A DNA stretch of 64,000 nucleotides. Source: Arthrobacter cavernae. Lineage in GTDB: Bacteria > Actinomycetota > Actinomycetes > Actinomycetales > Micrococcaceae. Shown here in pieces: positions 9,039 to 17,932 of the stretch. Below the pieces are notes generated by a model, which worked only from the letters and a program-made list of their open reading frames with translations, was not told the DNA's origin and did not search any database. Every line of letters starts with the position of its first letter. Within the stretch, counting starts at the first letter, position 1. The DNA is taken from assembly GCF_017368795.1 (NCBI RefSeq), contig NZ_JAFNLL010000009.1, forward strand, positions 83,988-147,987, written 5' to 3'. Made by a program: the position numbers and the translations under genes.

Positions 9039-9959
9039 GTGGCCACTGCACCCGCGCAGCCCGGGGCCGCCCAGCCCCCGGTGATCGCCGTCGTCGGGCC
9101 CACAGGCTCGGGGAAGTCCGATCTCGGCGTCGAGCTGGCCCTTGCCCTCGACGGCGAGGTCATTAACGCCGATGCCATGCAGTTCTACCGGGGCATGGAC
9201 ATCGGCACGGCCAAGATCAGCCTCGCCGAACGCAAGGGCGTGCCGCACCACCTGCTGGACACCCTCGATGTCGCCCAGGAAGCCAGTGTTTCGGACTTCC
9301 AGGCCGAGTGCCGCGCCGCGATCGCCGGCATCCACGCCCGCGGCAGGCGGGCCATCCTGGTCGGCGGTTCCGGCCTGTACGTCCGGGCTGCCCTCGACAT
9401 CCTTGAATTTCCCGGGACCGATGCCGCCGTCAGGAAACGCCTCGAAGGCGAAGTCGAAGCGGCCGGCCTGGCCGTGCTGCAGGAGCGCCTGCGGGACGTT
9501 GATCCAGTCTCGGCAGGACGTGTCAGCGATGCCCGCCGCGTCATCAGGGCCCTGGAGGTCTTCGAAATCACCGGGCGCCCCTTCAGCTCCTACATGCCAA
9601 CGCGCGAATACTTCCAGCCCGCCGTGCAGATCGGTCTCGACGTGGATCGGGAGCTCCTGCGAGAACGGCTCGCCGCGCGCGTCCACCGGATGGTCGATGC
9701 CGGGCTCCTCGCCGAGGTTGAGCGGCTCGACGCCGCGGGCCTGCGCCAAGGCAGGACGGCCTCCCGCGCCCTGGGCTACTCCCAGTTCCTGCGCGTGCTC
9801 GACGGCGACTCGGATGCCGCGGCGGCGGCCGAGGAAACCATCGTGGCCACCCGGCAATTCGCCCGGAGGCAGCTGACGTGGTTCCGGGCGGATCCGCGCA
9901 TCCACTGGATCGACTGGCAGGACCCCGGACTGCTGGCCAAAGCCGTGTCCCTCGTCTGA
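9039..9959 (+). CDS. miaA: tRNA dimethylallyltransferase MiaA
   Basis: A 306-residue enzyme that adds a dimethylallyl group from DMAPP to A37 of tRNAs reading U-initial codons. Its P-loop [15 protein letters not shown] is near residue 25. Substrate-site segments [18 protein letters not shown] and [13 protein letters not shown] follow. The frame is open back into miaB, but GTG 9039, four bases after the miaB stop, places the P-loop where the family has it. The C-terminal [20 protein letters not shown] is also typical. Confidence 0.95.
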   Translation: MATAPAQPGAAQPPVIAVVGPTGSGKSDLGVELALALDGEVINADAMQFYRGMDIGTAKISLAERKGVPHHLLDTLDVAQEASVSDFQAECRAAIAGIHARGRRAILVGGSGLYVRAALDILEFPGTDAAVRKRLEGEVEAAGLAVLQERLRDVDPVSAGRVSDARRVIRALEVFEITGRPFSSYMPTREYFQPAVQIGLDVDRELLRERLAARVHRMVDAGLLAEVERLDAAGLRQGRTASRALGYSQFLRVLDGDSDAAAAAEETIVATRQFARRQLTWFRADPRIHWIDWQDPGLLAKAVSLV

Positions 9960-10044
9960 CACCCGGCTGCTGACAGTCGCGTTCCCAGCACCTGTTGCCG
10001 GGGCAGCGGCCACAGGCAATTTCGGGCGGATCCCGCGCTGCGGG

Positions 10045-10050
10045 TAGCCT
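10045..10050 (+). promoter_or_regulatory. -10 box of a leaderless promoter for dapF
   Basis: TAGCCT lies 6 nt before the dapF ATG, the same arrangement as at pgsA. The 97 bp between miaA and dapF holds no gene. Confidence 0.5.
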
Positions 10051-10056
10051 AGTTCC

Positions 10057-11025
10057 ATGGATGAAACTCTTGCAGTTCCCGCCCCGCAGCCCCCGGCTGA
10101 CGGTTCCGCCACGTCCGCTTCAACGCTCAGCGGGCTGGCGTTCTCCAAGGGCCATGGAACGGGCAATGATTTTGTCCTGATCGCCGATCCCGAGGATTCC
10201 CACCTGATTTCCCCGGAGCAGGTAGCGCAGCTGTGCGACCGGCACCTGGGCATCGGCGGCGACGGCCTCATCCGTGCCGTACCGTCCCGCTTCCTGCCTG
10301 AGGGCCGCGATCTCCTTGCCGCCGACCCCGCCGCCGAATGGTTCATGGACTACCGCAACGGCGACGGCTCGCTCTCGGAAATGTGCGGCAACGGCGTGCG
10401 CGTCTTCGTCCACTTCCTGATAGCCCAAGGACTCGTCCAGCTGGGCGCCGGCGAAAGCCTCACCATCGGCACGCGCGGCGGCATCAAGAAGATCGTCCGC
10501 ACGGACGGCGGCTACGCCGTGGACATGGGCCCTTGGGAATTCATCTTCCCGGAGGAGGCCACCAGCAAGGCCATGGACGCGCTCGTTAGTGCCGAAGGCC
10601 TCGAAGTCGCCCGTCCCGGGCTCTCCGTCAGCATGGGCAACCCGCACACCGTGGTGGCCCTGGCCGAGCTCAGCGAACTCGCAGCAACCCAGCTGTTCAA
10701 GGCTCCCGTCGTGGATCCGAAACCCGTGAACGGCACCAACGTCGAGTTCGTGGTTCCGGCCGAACCCCTGGTGCACGACGGCGTCGGCACCATCACCATG
10801 CGCGTCCACGAACGCGGGGTGGGCGAGACCCAGTCCTGCGGCACTGGCGCCTGCGCCGCCGCCGTCGCGATCCGGCACTGGGCCGGGGCCGGCGCTCCGG
10901 ACGCCTGGCAGGTAAACGTTCCGGGCGGCGTCGTCGGCGTGACGTTCTTCCCAGGCGACAGCGGCCGCGAGCATGTGGAGCTCAGCGGTCCCGCCGTCAT
11001 CGTCGCTAGTGGGACGCTTTCCTGA
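10057..11025 (+). CDS. dapF: Diaminopimelate epimerase
   Basis: A 322-residue PLP-independent epimerase that converts LL- to meso-diaminopimelate, the last intermediate before lysine. Both catalytic cysteines are present: EMCGNGVRVF (near residue 110) and ETQSCGTGACAA (near residue 265). GTGNDFVLI and SMGNPHTVV are typical. The first 25 residues are a non-conserved extension. Arthrobacter-type peptidoglycan uses lysine, so the main role is probably lysine supply. It ends tail-to-tail with the next gene, overlapping it by 20 bp. Confidence 0.95.
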   Translation: MDETLAVPAPQPPADGSATSASTLSGLAFSKGHGTGNDFVLIADPEDSHLISPEQVAQLCDRHLGIGGDGLIRAVPSRFLPEGRDLLAADPAAEWFMDYRNGDGSLSEMCGNGVRVFVHFLIAQGLVQLGAGESLTIGTRGGIKKIVRTDGGYAVDMGPWEFIFPEEATSKAMDALVSAEGLEVARPGLSVSMGNPHTVVALAELSELAATQLFKAPVVDPKPVNGTNVEFVVPAEPLVHDGVGTITMRVHERGVGETQSCGTGACAAAVAIRHWAGAGAPDAWQVNVPGGVVGVTFFPGDSGREHVELSGPAVIVASGTLS

Positions 11026-11620
11026 CCCGCAGAATCCTGAAGGATTTGGACGTGCTTTCACGGGACACCGTGAAAGTGCTGTCCAGCTGCTCGCCAAGCC
11101 AGCGCTGCAGCGAGTCCGAGCCGAGGTTCTTCTGGACCACCAGCCAGGCGTTGCCGCCCGGCGCCAGGCGCGGAAGCCATTTGAGCAGCACCGAGTGCAG
11201 TTCGTCCTTGCCGATGCGGATGGGCGGGTTGGACCATATGGTGTCGAACATCAGTGAAGGGTCGACGTCGTCGGGCAGGCTCGCGGTGACATTCCTCAGT
11301 TTCAGTGCGGCAGCGTTCTCGTTCGTCAGCGTGATGCAGCGCTCATTGACGTCGACGGCGTAGACGCTTGCGTGCGGGGCCATGAGGCCCATGGTCAACG
11401 CGATCGGTCCCCACCCGCAGCCGATGTCCAGCAGATTTCCCTGCGGGGAGGGCGCCGGAACCTCGGCCAGAAGCACCGTGGTGCCCTTGTCCACGCCGTC
11501 CGGGCTGAAGATGCCGGAGGAGGTCTGCAGCCGCCGCTGGGCGCCGGCGAGTTCCACCGTGAGGGGCTTGCGGGTGAACGGTCCGGCCGGCTGGGCGCTG
11601 AAATAGTGTGCAGACTCCAT
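11006..11620 (-). CDS. Class I SAM-dependent methyltransferase, RsmC-like
   Basis: About 204 residues. The SAM-binding motif LLDIGCGWGPIALTMGLMAP (near residue 60) and the acidic loop VYAVDVNERC are clear. The catalytic SNPPIR (N-P-P-[FYI]) motif marks amino-group methylation of nucleic acid, as in RsmC, which methylates G1207 of 16S rRNA. The short form lacking RsmC's N-terminal domain is common in actinobacteria; the target is inferred. ATG 11620 has a TAATCT -10-like box eight nt upstream on its strand. An ATG at 11707 would add 29 residues. Confidence 0.85.
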   Translation of the reverse strand: MESAHYFSAQPAGPFTRKPLTVELAGAQRRLQTSSGIFSPDGVDKGTTVLLAEVPAPSPQGNLLDIGCGWGPIALTMGLMAPHASVYAVDVNERCITLTNENAAALKLRNVTASLPDDVDPSLMFDTIWSNPPIRIGKDELHSVLLKWLPRLAPGGNAWLVVQKNLGSDSLQRWLGEQLDSTFTVSRESTSKSFRILRVRKASH

Positions 11621-12046
11621 AATTTGCCAGATTAGTTGCCCGCGGGCGGCTTGGGAAACTGCCCGCCCCGGCGGGCGGTTGACACACGCTGCTAGGGTTG
11701 AAGACATGTTCTTGATCTTCGAGTAGCCGGCACCGCCCGCGACGCACGCCAGCGCACCAGCGCTGCGCCATTCCGCGCGGCAGGTCCCACCGGTGCAGAC
11801 TGTCCGCCATCCATACGATGGCGCCTGCAGTTGACCGGGCACTCAGAACATCAATCCTCCCGCCACCAGGCCGCAGCCTCGGACCGGCGGTTTTCCCTGC
11901 AGCAAAGTCCACGGCCCAGACGCCGCAGCTGCCACGAGCCCACCTTGGAGGCCCGGATGACCCAAGACCGTCAGCCCAGCGCGAATACCGCACCGCTGGA
12001 CGCCAAAGAGCACTATTCTGGATATGCCGAACACCATAAGGAGACC
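11621..12046 (+). other. Intergenic region between the methyltransferase and hflX
   Basis: This 426-bp divergent spacer has no clear gene of its own. It holds GC-rich short inverted repeats near 11640-11680, a TTGACA at 11679-11684, a TATTCT (12014-12019) that could be the hflX -10, and the hflX AAGGAG. The hflX frame is open through the right half, and ATG 11957 has a good GGAGG, so part may be translated as an HflX N-terminal extension. Confidence 0.5.
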
Positions 12047-13609
12047 ATGACCACCCAGCAGCACTCCGGATCCGAATCCGACGCCCAGAACATGGGGCCT
12101 GAAGAAATCCAGGCTGTCATCGACCGGATTTTGTCCAAGGAAGCCCCCTCCGCGGCTCCAGCAGACCAGGACGCCAGGGGAGTGTTCGGCAAGGCCCAGG
12201 CGATCTCCACCCTCGACCACGAGCACAGCGTCTACGACGGCGAGCAGGAAGATCTTGCCGAGCGCCGCGCCCTGCGCCGCACGGCCGGTCTGTCCACGGA
12301 ACTCGAGGACGTCACCGAGGTCGAATACCGGCAGCTGCGCCTCGAGCGCGTGGTGCTGGCCGGGCTCTGGACCGAGGGCACCCTGGCGGACGCCGAGAAC
12401 TCCCTGCGGGAACTGGCCGCACTGGCCGAAACCGCAGGTTCGGAAGTGCTGGACGGGATCGTCCAGCGCCGCATGAAGCCGGACCCCGGCACATTCCTGG
12501 GGTCGGGCAAGGCGCAGGAACTCAAGGACATCGTGTCGTCCACCGGCGCGGATACCGTGGTGGTGGACACCGAGCTTTCCCCGTCCCAGCGCCGTGGCCT
12601 TGAAGACATCGTCAAGGTCAAGGTGGTGGACCGTACCACACTGATCCTGGACATTTTCGCGCAGCACGCCAAGAGCCGCGAGGGCAAGGCCCAGGTGGAA
12701 CTGGCCCAGCTGGAATACCTGCTTCCACGGCTCCGCGGCTGGGGCGAGTCGATGTCCCGCCAGGCCGGTGGCCAGGTGGGCGGGGCGGGCGCCGGCATGG
12801 GTTCGCGTGGCCCGGGTGAAACCAAGATCGAACTGGACCGCCGCCGCATCCGCACCCGGATGGCCAAGCTGCGCCGCGAGATCGCCGCGATGAAGCCGGC
12901 CCGCGAGACCAAGCGGGCCAACCGGCGTCGTAATTTCGTCCCCTCGGTGGCGATTGCCGGCTACACCAACGCCGGCAAGTCCTCATTGCTCAACCGCTTG
13001 ACTGACGCGGGTGTGTTGGTGGAGAACGCGCTGTTCGCCACACTGGACCCCACGGTGCGCAAGGCCCAGACGCCCGACGGGATCGGCTACACGCTCGCCG
13101 ATACGGTCGGCTTCGTCCGCTCGCTGCCCACCCAGCTCGTGGAGGCTTTCCGCTCCACCCTGGAGGAAGTGGCGGACGCCGATCTGATCTTGCACGTGGT
13201 GGATGCCTCGCACCCGGATCCGGAAGGCCAGATCGCCGCCGTACGGCACGTATTCAGCGAGGTGGATGCCCGCAAGATCCCGGAGATCATCGTCCTCAAC
13301 AAGGTGGACGTGGCGGATCCGTTCGTCGTGGAGAGACTGAGGCAGAGGGAACCCCGGCACGCAGTGGTGTCCACCCGCACGGGCCAGGGTATTGCCGAGC
13401 TCCTGCAGCTCATCAGTCAGGCCATTCCGCGGCCCGGTGTCCGTATGGAAGTCCTCATTCCGTACCACCGCGGGGACCTGATCAACAAGCTCCACAACTC
13501 CGACGCCGAGATCCTCAGCTTGGAGCACGAGGAACACGGCACGCGTGTGCTGGCAATGGTCCGCGAGGGCCTCGCCGCCGAACTGGAGTCGTTCGTCAGC
13601 AATGGTTGA
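12047..13609 (+). CDS. hflX: GTPase HflX
   Basis: A 520-residue ribosome-associated GTPase that can split stalled ribosomes under stress. The N-terminal HflX domain (ERVVLAGLWTEG, then VVVDTELSPSQRRGLEDIV) is followed by a coiled region with GGAGAGMGSRGPGETKIELD. The G domain has P-loop AGYTNAGKSSLLN, DTVGF and NKVDV. A C-terminal beta domain ends the protein. ATG 12047 follows AAGGAG and a possible -10. ATG 11957 (GGAGG five nt upstream) would add 30 residues and is a real alternative. The stop overlaps the helicase start. Confidence 0.93.
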   Translation: MTTQQHSGSESDAQNMGPEEIQAVIDRILSKEAPSAAPADQDARGVFGKAQAISTLDHEHSVYDGEQEDLAERRALRRTAGLSTELEDVTEVEYRQLRLERVVLAGLWTEGTLADAENSLRELAALAETAGSEVLDGIVQRRMKPDPGTFLGSGKAQELKDIVSSTGADTVVVDTELSPSQRRGLEDIVKVKVVDRTTLILDIFAQHAKSREGKAQVELAQLEYLLPRLRGWGESMSRQAGGQVGGAGAGMGSRGPGETKIELDRRRIRTRMAKLRREIAAMKPARETKRANRRRNFVPSVAIAGYTNAGKSSLLNRLTDAGVLVENALFATLDPTVRKAQTPDGIGYTLADTVGFVRSLPTQLVEAFRSTLEEVADADLILHVVDASHPDPEGQIAAVRHVFSEVDARKIPEIIVLNKVDVADPFVVERLRQREPRHAVVSTRTGQGIAELLQLISQAIPRPGVRMEVLIPYHRGDLINKLHNSDAEILSLEHEEHGTRVLAMVREGLAAELESFVSNG

Positions 13610-15659
13610 GAAGGTGGCGGGGGACGCCGGCGAAACGGCCGGGGAGAAGTTCACCCTGGAGCTCCTGGACAAGGCCGTGGCCGGCATGGGCGGCCAAAGC
13701 CGTGCAGGCCAGCACGAGATGGCCCGGCAAGTGGCCCGGGCCATCGGCGCGGGGGAGCACCTGCTCGTCCAGGCAGGGACAGGCACAGGGAAGTCCCTGG
13801 CGTACCTGATTCCGTTGATCGCCCACGCGATGGACAGCAACAAGCCGACCCTCGTGTCCACCGCCACCCTCGCACTGCAGACCCAGATCGTGGGCCGCGA
13901 CCTGCCGCGGCTCCTCAATACGATCGATCCCGTCTTGGAACGCCCCGTCAACGTGGCGCTCGTGAAGGGCCGGGCCAACTACGTGTGCCTGCAGAAGCTT
14001 GAGGGCGGCTTCCCCAGCGAGGAGCCGGCCGAAGGGCAATTGTTCTCCCTGGGCGAGGACACCAGCGTGCCGCACTTTGCCGCTGCAGTGGGGGGTCCGT
14101 CGTCGCAGTTGGGCAAGGAAGTGGTGCGGCTGCGCGAATGGGCCGCCAAAACCGCCACCGGCGACCGGGACGAGCTCATGCCTGGCGTCACCGACCGCGC
14201 CTGGCGCCAGGTCTCCGTCACGTCGATGGAGTGCTTGGGCGCGCAGAAATGCCCCATGGCCGAGGACTGCTTCAGTGAACTGGCCCGCGCCCGGGCTGCC
14301 GAGGCCGACGTCGTGGTCACCAACCACGCCATGCTCGCCGTCAGCGCCTTCGAGGGCCTGGCCGTGCTGCCCGAATACGACGTGGTGGTGGTGGACGAAG
14401 CCCACGAACTGCAGGACCGGGTCACCGGGGCAGTGTCCGGGCAGTTGTCTGTGGCCATGGTCCATGCCGCCGCGTCCAGCGCGCGCAAGCACACCGCCAT
14501 CACCGTGGACGCACTGTACGCCGCCGCGGAACGCCTGGAACATGCGGTGGCCGGCGCGCCGAGCGGCCTGCTGCCCCATGGCCTGAACAGTGAGCAGCTC
14601 GACTGCGTGGATCAGTTGCGTGACGCCTCGCGTGCCGCCCTGTCCGACTCGAAGTCGGACTCTGCGAACGCCGTCGACGGCGGCCGGCAGCTTGCGCGCT
14701 CACGGCTCATGCTGATCCTGGAGCTGTGCGAGCGACTGCTGGCAGCACAGGAAAACCGCGAGGTGGTCTGGTTCTCGCGGAACAGCACCTTCGACCCCCA
14801 GCAGGGCTACGCGCAGCCCGACGAGACGTCGCCCGTGCTGATCAACGTTGCCCCGCTGAGCGTGGCCGGCCGCCTGCGGGAAGGCCTGTTCGCCGGGCAC
14901 ACGGTGGTGCTCACCTCGGCCACCCTGGCGATTGGTTCCGCGTTCGAACCGGCTGCCGGCGGACTGGGCCTGACCGGCGACGGCGCCCCCAGGTGGACCG
15001 GGATTGACGTCGGTTCCCCGTTCGACTACCCCAGGCAGGGCGTGCTCTACCTGGCCAAGCACCTGCCCAAACCGGGCCGCGGCACCTCGCCCGAGGCGCT
15101 GGACGAGCTGGAGGACCTCATCCGGGCCTCCGGCGGAGGTGCGCTCTGCCTGTTCTCCTCACGGCGGGCTGCGGAGGAGGCTGCGGAGGCGATGCGGGCC
15201 AGGCTAGATGTCGACATTCTCTGCCAGGGTGAATCGACCATGGCGGCCTTGGTGCGCCAATTCGCCGAGGAACCGGACACCTGCCTCTTCGGCACCATGT
15301 CCCTGTGGCAGGGTGTCGACGTGCCGGGCGGATCGTGCCGGCTGGTGGTCATCGACCGCATTCCGTTCCCCCGCCCCGATGACCCGCTCATGACGGCGCG
15401 CTCCCGGGCCGTGGCACAGGCCGGCGGCAACGGTTTCATGGCGGTCTCCGCAACGCATGCGGCCATCCGCCTGGCCCAGGGGGCCGGCCGCCTGATCCGC
15501 TCCACCGGCGACAGGGGTGTGGTGGCCGTGCTGGACTCACGGTTGTCGACGGAGCGCTACGGCGGCTTCCTGCGCGCCGCCCTGCCGCCGTTCTGGGCCA
15601 CAACGGACCGGGCCGTGGTGCGGGGCGTGCTGGAACGGCTGCACGCAGCAGACTCCTAG
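13602..15659 (+). CDS. ATP-dependent DNA helicase, DinG/XPD-like iron-sulfur type
   Basis: A 685-residue superfamily 2 helicase. It has Walker A QAGTGTGKSLAYLIP (near residue 55), DEAH box VVVVDEAHELQD, and C-terminal motifs GTMSLWQGVDVPG and VIDRIPFPRPDDP. Four cysteines (YVCLQKL, MECLGAQK, CPMAEDC) form the expected 4Fe-4S site between motifs I and II. Family members unwind R-loops and damaged duplexes. No nuclease domain is present, so it resembles DinG/YoaA. ATG 13602 overlaps the hflX stop, suggesting coupling. No LexA box was seen directly upstream. Confidence 0.9.
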   Translation: MVEKVAGDAGETAGEKFTLELLDKAVAGMGGQSRAGQHEMARQVARAIGAGEHLLVQAGTGTGKSLAYLIPLIAHAMDSNKPTLVSTATLALQTQIVGRDLPRLLNTIDPVLERPVNVALVKGRANYVCLQKLEGGFPSEEPAEGQLFSLGEDTSVPHFAAAVGGPSSQLGKEVVRLREWAAKTATGDRDELMPGVTDRAWRQVSVTSMECLGAQKCPMAEDCFSELARARAAEADVVVTNHAMLAVSAFEGLAVLPEYDVVVVDEAHELQDRVTGAVSGQLSVAMVHAAASSARKHTAITVDALYAAAERLEHAVAGAPSGLLPHGLNSEQLDCVDQLRDASRAALSDSKSDSANAVDGGRQLARSRLMLILELCERLLAAQENREVVWFSRNSTFDPQQGYAQPDETSPVLINVAPLSVAGRLREGLFAGHTVVLTSATLAIGSAFEPAAGGLGLTGDGAPRWTGIDVGSPFDYPRQGVLYLAKHLPKPGRGTSPEALDELEDLIRASGGGALCLFSSRRAAEEAAEAMRARLDVDILCQGESTMAALVRQFAEEPDTCLFGTMSLWQGVDVPGGSCRLVVIDRIPFPRPDDPLMTARSRAVAQAGGNGFMAVSATHAAIRLAQGAGRLIRSTGDRGVVAVLDSRLSTERYGGFLRAALPPFWATTDRAVVRGVLERLHAADS

Positions 15660-15667
15660 TCCTCCTG

Positions 15668-16279
15668 CTAGTCCGCTGACATATCGCCGACGCCAGGTGT
15701 GCCATCGGCGAGCGCGTAACGCTGCAACACCGCACCCTTCGGTGAGGCGACCACCGGCTCGATGAGTCTGAGGTTCGTCGGAACCACCCCGTCGGCGAAG
15801 ACTCTCTTTCCGCTGCCGAGGAGGATCGGATACACCCAGAGCGTGAGCCGGTCGAAGAGCCGCTCGGCGAACAGGGTCTGCACGAAGTCGAGACTGCCTA
15901 TGACGTGGATGTTCGCGTGCCGTTCGCGCAGTTCGCGCACGGCTGCGACGACATCAGGACCGAGCAATGTGGAGTCGGCCCACTCGAGGGCCGGCGTCTG
16001 GCGCGAGGCCACGTATTTCGGGAGCCGGTTGAACAGCCGCGCGATGCCCCCGTCCGCGTGCGGCCAGTACGCGGCGAAAATGTCGTAGGTCCGGCGCCCC
16101 AGCAGCAGCGCGTCCATCCCCGCCATCCCAGAGTCGACCTGCTCGCCGACGACCTCGTCGAAGAGAGGCGCCTGCCAGCCGCCAAACGCGAAACCGCCGT
16201 CAGCGTCCTCGTCCGGCCCGCCAGGTGCCTGCGCGACGCCGTCGAGCGTGGTGAACAGATCGATATGGATGAGTCCCAT
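15668..16279 (-). CDS. Dihydrofolate reductase family protein (RibD C-terminal-like)
   Basis: A 203-residue cytosolic reductase-fold protein resembling the RibD_C/DHFR-like group (YyaP/YwjB type), whose substrates are mostly unknown. It has LIHIDLFTTLDGVAQAPGGP at the start, ALLLGRRTYDIFAAYWP, then HVIGSLDFVQTLFAERL and VYPILLGSGKRVF near the end. ATG 16279 has AAAGAG seven nt upstream and gives the conserved N-terminus. It lies downstream of lexA in the same direction with a 126-bp gap containing a GC-rich hairpin (about 16301-16321), so it is probably a separate transcript. It is unlikely to be true folate-pathway DHFR. Confidence 0.8.
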   Translation of the reverse strand: MGLIHIDLFTTLDGVAQAPGGPDEDADGGFAFGGWQAPLFDEVVGEQVDSGMAGMDALLLGRRTYDIFAAYWPHADGGIARLFNRLPKYVASRQTPALEWADSTLLGPDVVAAVRELRERHANIHVIGSLDFVQTLFAERLFDRLTLWVYPILLGSGKRVFADGVVPTNLRLIEPVVASPKGAVLQRYALADGTPGVGDMSAD

Positions 16280-16405
16280 GCCGTGCTCTTTCTCTGCGCC
16301 CGTCGTCGCCCCGGCGACGGGATCACCTCGAGGCTGCCACACGATCCCCCTGCGAAGCAACGGGTAGCAACGGCTGGAGCACCAGGCGAAGGTTTGGAGA
16401 CACGC

Positions 16406-17149
16406 CTAGAGGGAGCGCAGCACGGACACGACCTTGCCCATGATGGTTGCCTGGTCGCCCAGGATCGGCTCATACTGCGTGTTCTGCGGCAGCAGCCAGG
16501 TGTGGCCGTCGCGCTGGCGGAACGTCTTCACCGTGGCTTCGTCATCCAGCAGGGCGGCAACGATATCCCCATTGATGGCATCATTCTGGCGCCGGACCAC
16601 TACCCAGTCGCCGTCGCAAATGGCGGCGTCGATCATGGAGTCGCCGGCCACCCTCAACATGAAGAGCTCGCCGTGGCCTACCAGCTGGCGGGGAAGTGAG
16701 AGGACGTCTTCCACCGTCTGGTCGGCCAGGATGGGCCCGCCGGCGGCAATGCGTCCCACGAGGGGCACCATGGCCATGTCGCTGGCACTGGCCAGCTCAG
16801 TCACGGCCAGGCCGGCGGTGCTGCGCAGCTTCGCCGGGGTCTCGACGCCCGGGATTTTCGCGCCGGCATCAAGAATCAGTGGCATGAGGACTTCCATCGC
16901 CCGGGGGCGCTTGGGGTCCCGCCGCAGATAGCCGAGCTTCTCCAGCTGGGACAGCTGGTGTGTGACGCTGGACAGGCTGGCGAGCCCCACGGTGTCGCCG
17001 ATCTCACGCATGGACGGCGGGTAGCCGTTGTCATTGACCGAACGCTGGATGGTTTCCAGGATCTTCTTCTGCCGGACGGTCAGGCTCTTGGGACTCTTCT
17101 GCGGCTGGCTGCGCAGGCTTGCCCTGCCGTCCGTGGCTTTCGCTGCCAT
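16406..17149 (-). CDS. lexA: SOS repressor LexA
   Basis: A 247-residue repressor of DNA-damage genes that cuts itself when bound to RecA filaments. The N-terminal winged helix is seen in [20 protein letters not shown] and [19 protein letters not shown]. The self-cleavage site is the Ala-Gly in [12 protein letters not shown]. The catalytic serine is in [10 protein letters not shown], and the lysine is in EATVKTF. ATG 17149 gives a normal length; an in-frame TTG three codons earlier lies nearer the GGAAGG sequence. Two LexA boxes in the upstream region imply autoregulation. A LysM cell-division gene is divergent, as in Mycobacterium and Bacillus. Confidence 0.97.
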   Translation of the reverse strand: MAAKATDGRASLRSQPQKSPKSLTVRQKKILETIQRSVNDNGYPPSMREIGDTVGLASLSSVTHQLSQLEKLGYLRRDPKRPRAMEVLMPLILDAGAKIPGVETPAKLRSTAGLAVTELASASDMAMVPLVGRIAAGGPILADQTVEDVLSLPRQLVGHGELFMLRVAGDSMIDAAICDGDWVVVRRQNDAINGDIVAALLDDEATVKTFRQRDGHTWLLPQNTQYEPILGDQATIMGKVVSVLRSL

Positions 17150-17238
17150 GTTCGCCAACGCCCTTCCGTTCCGCCCGGCCGCGTGTCCTGCGGTTTCCGG
17201 GACTGTTCGGTCTGAATGTCAGACCCTGTTGATCCACT

Positions 17239-17255
17239 GAAACAGTGCCTGTTTC
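17239..17255. repeat. Short inverted repeat in the lexA upstream region
   Basis: GAAACAG-TGC-CTGTTTC, a perfect 7-bp inverted repeat 90 bp before the lexA start. It could be an operator or an RNA hairpin in the lexA leader; nothing identifies it further. Confidence 0.4.
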
Positions 17256-17288
17256 TTCACTCAAACGTAGGCCAGGCGCAGGCGTTTA

Positions 17289-17304
17289 TCAAACATTTGT
17301 TCTA
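17289..17304 (-). promoter_or_regulatory. LexA box, lexA-proximal
   Basis: TCAAACATTTGTTCTA matches TCGAAC-N4-GTTCGA at 10 of 12 fixed positions, 140 bp before the lexA start. It is the nearer of two boxes and the likely autoregulatory operator. Confidence 0.7.
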
Positions 17305-17355
17305 GCGAGTCTCGACACCGTTCGTTGATAAGTGCTAAAAATGTCACAGCAAGGT

Positions 17356-17371
17356 TCGAATATGTGTTCTA
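17356..17371 (+). promoter_or_regulatory. LexA box between lexA and the LysM gene
   Basis: TCGAATATGTGTTCTA, almost the same as the recA box (14 of 16 bases). It lies 136 bp before the LysM gene and 206 bp before lexA, so it may control either or both. Confidence 0.8.
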
Positions 17372-17393
17372 TAAAACCTTCGGCCGGGCTCCA

Positions 17394-17418
17394 GTGTTCG
17401 AATGATTCATTCGAACAC
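17394..17418. repeat. 25-bp perfect palindrome upstream of the LysM gene
   Basis: Twelve-base arms around a central T, beginning GTGTTCGAATGA. It contains the LexA half sites TCGAAT and ATTCGA, but spaced by 5 instead of 4 bases, so it is either a non-canonical LexA site or the operator of another regulator. It lies 90 bp before the LysM start. Confidence 0.6.
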
Positions 17419-17507
17419 CGGGCCGCGAAGGGCCAACGGATACAGAAAACGGCAGCCGCCCACCGGGATACACCGGGCGGAGGCGATCGCTCAGGAGGGC
17501 TCAGCTC

Positions 17508-17867
17508 ATGTCTACACACACCACGGTCCAGGGTTCCCACTACACGCCGGCACCCGGCAAGCTTCGGCTGACCCGCCGCGGCCGGATCGTCTTCTTCGGC
17601 TTCCCGTTGTTCGTGCTCGTGGCTGTGCTGCTGAGCCTGGCCGGATTCTTCAACTCCCCGGCCAAGGCCTCCGACGCCGTGTCCGAGCTCCACCCGCCGG
17701 TGGCCGTCACGGTCACGGTCCAGCCGGGCCAGTCCCTATGGGGCATTGCCGGAACTGCTGCGCCGGAGCGTGACCCGCGCGATGTCATCGCCGAAATCAT
17801 CCAGCTGAACAACCTCCGGGGCGGAAAGATCGTGCCCGGGCAGACCCTGTTTGTTCCTGCCGGCTAG
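17508..17867 (+). CDS. LysM-domain membrane-anchored protein, probable SOS-induced division inhibitor
   Basis: A 119-residue protein with a short N-terminal cytoplasmic part, one hydrophobic segment (IVFFGFPLFVLVAVLLSLAG, residues about 27-46) and a C-terminal LysM domain (TVTVQPGQSLWGIAG, then ILQ-like IIQLNNLRGGKIVPGQTLFV). Its layout and position divergent from lexA match Rv2719c of M. tuberculosis and YneA of Bacillus, which are LexA-controlled and block division after DNA damage. LexA boxes upstream support this. AGGAGG (17493-17498) sits 9 nt before ATG 17508. Function is inferred by position and domain order. Confidence 0.82.
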   Translation: MSTHTTVQGSHYTPAPGKLRLTRRGRIVFFGFPLFVLVAVLLSLAGFFNSPAKASDAVSELHPPVAVTVTVQPGQSLWGIAGTAAPERDPRDVIAEIIQLNNLRGGKIVPGQTLFVPAG

Positions 17868-17932
17868 GCCGGGCCTGTCGCGGTCGCTGCCGTCACAGTT
17901 ACAGGGCAGGCGTCCTTGCACCTTAAACTGTC

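Noticed and set aside
7496..9178. A 560-codon open frame on the - strand
   Set aside because: Antisense to miaB and the miaA start; composition typical of GC-rich shadow frames.
11706..11726. Six-codon leaderless ORF on the + strand behind TAGGGT
   Set aside because: Too short to support. The -10-like box is probably coincidental or belongs to hflX transcription.
14640..14662. Inverted repeat CCGACTCGAAGTCGG inside the DinG-like gene
   Set aside because: It is coding sequence in a conserved frame, and its half sites do not fit a LexA box.
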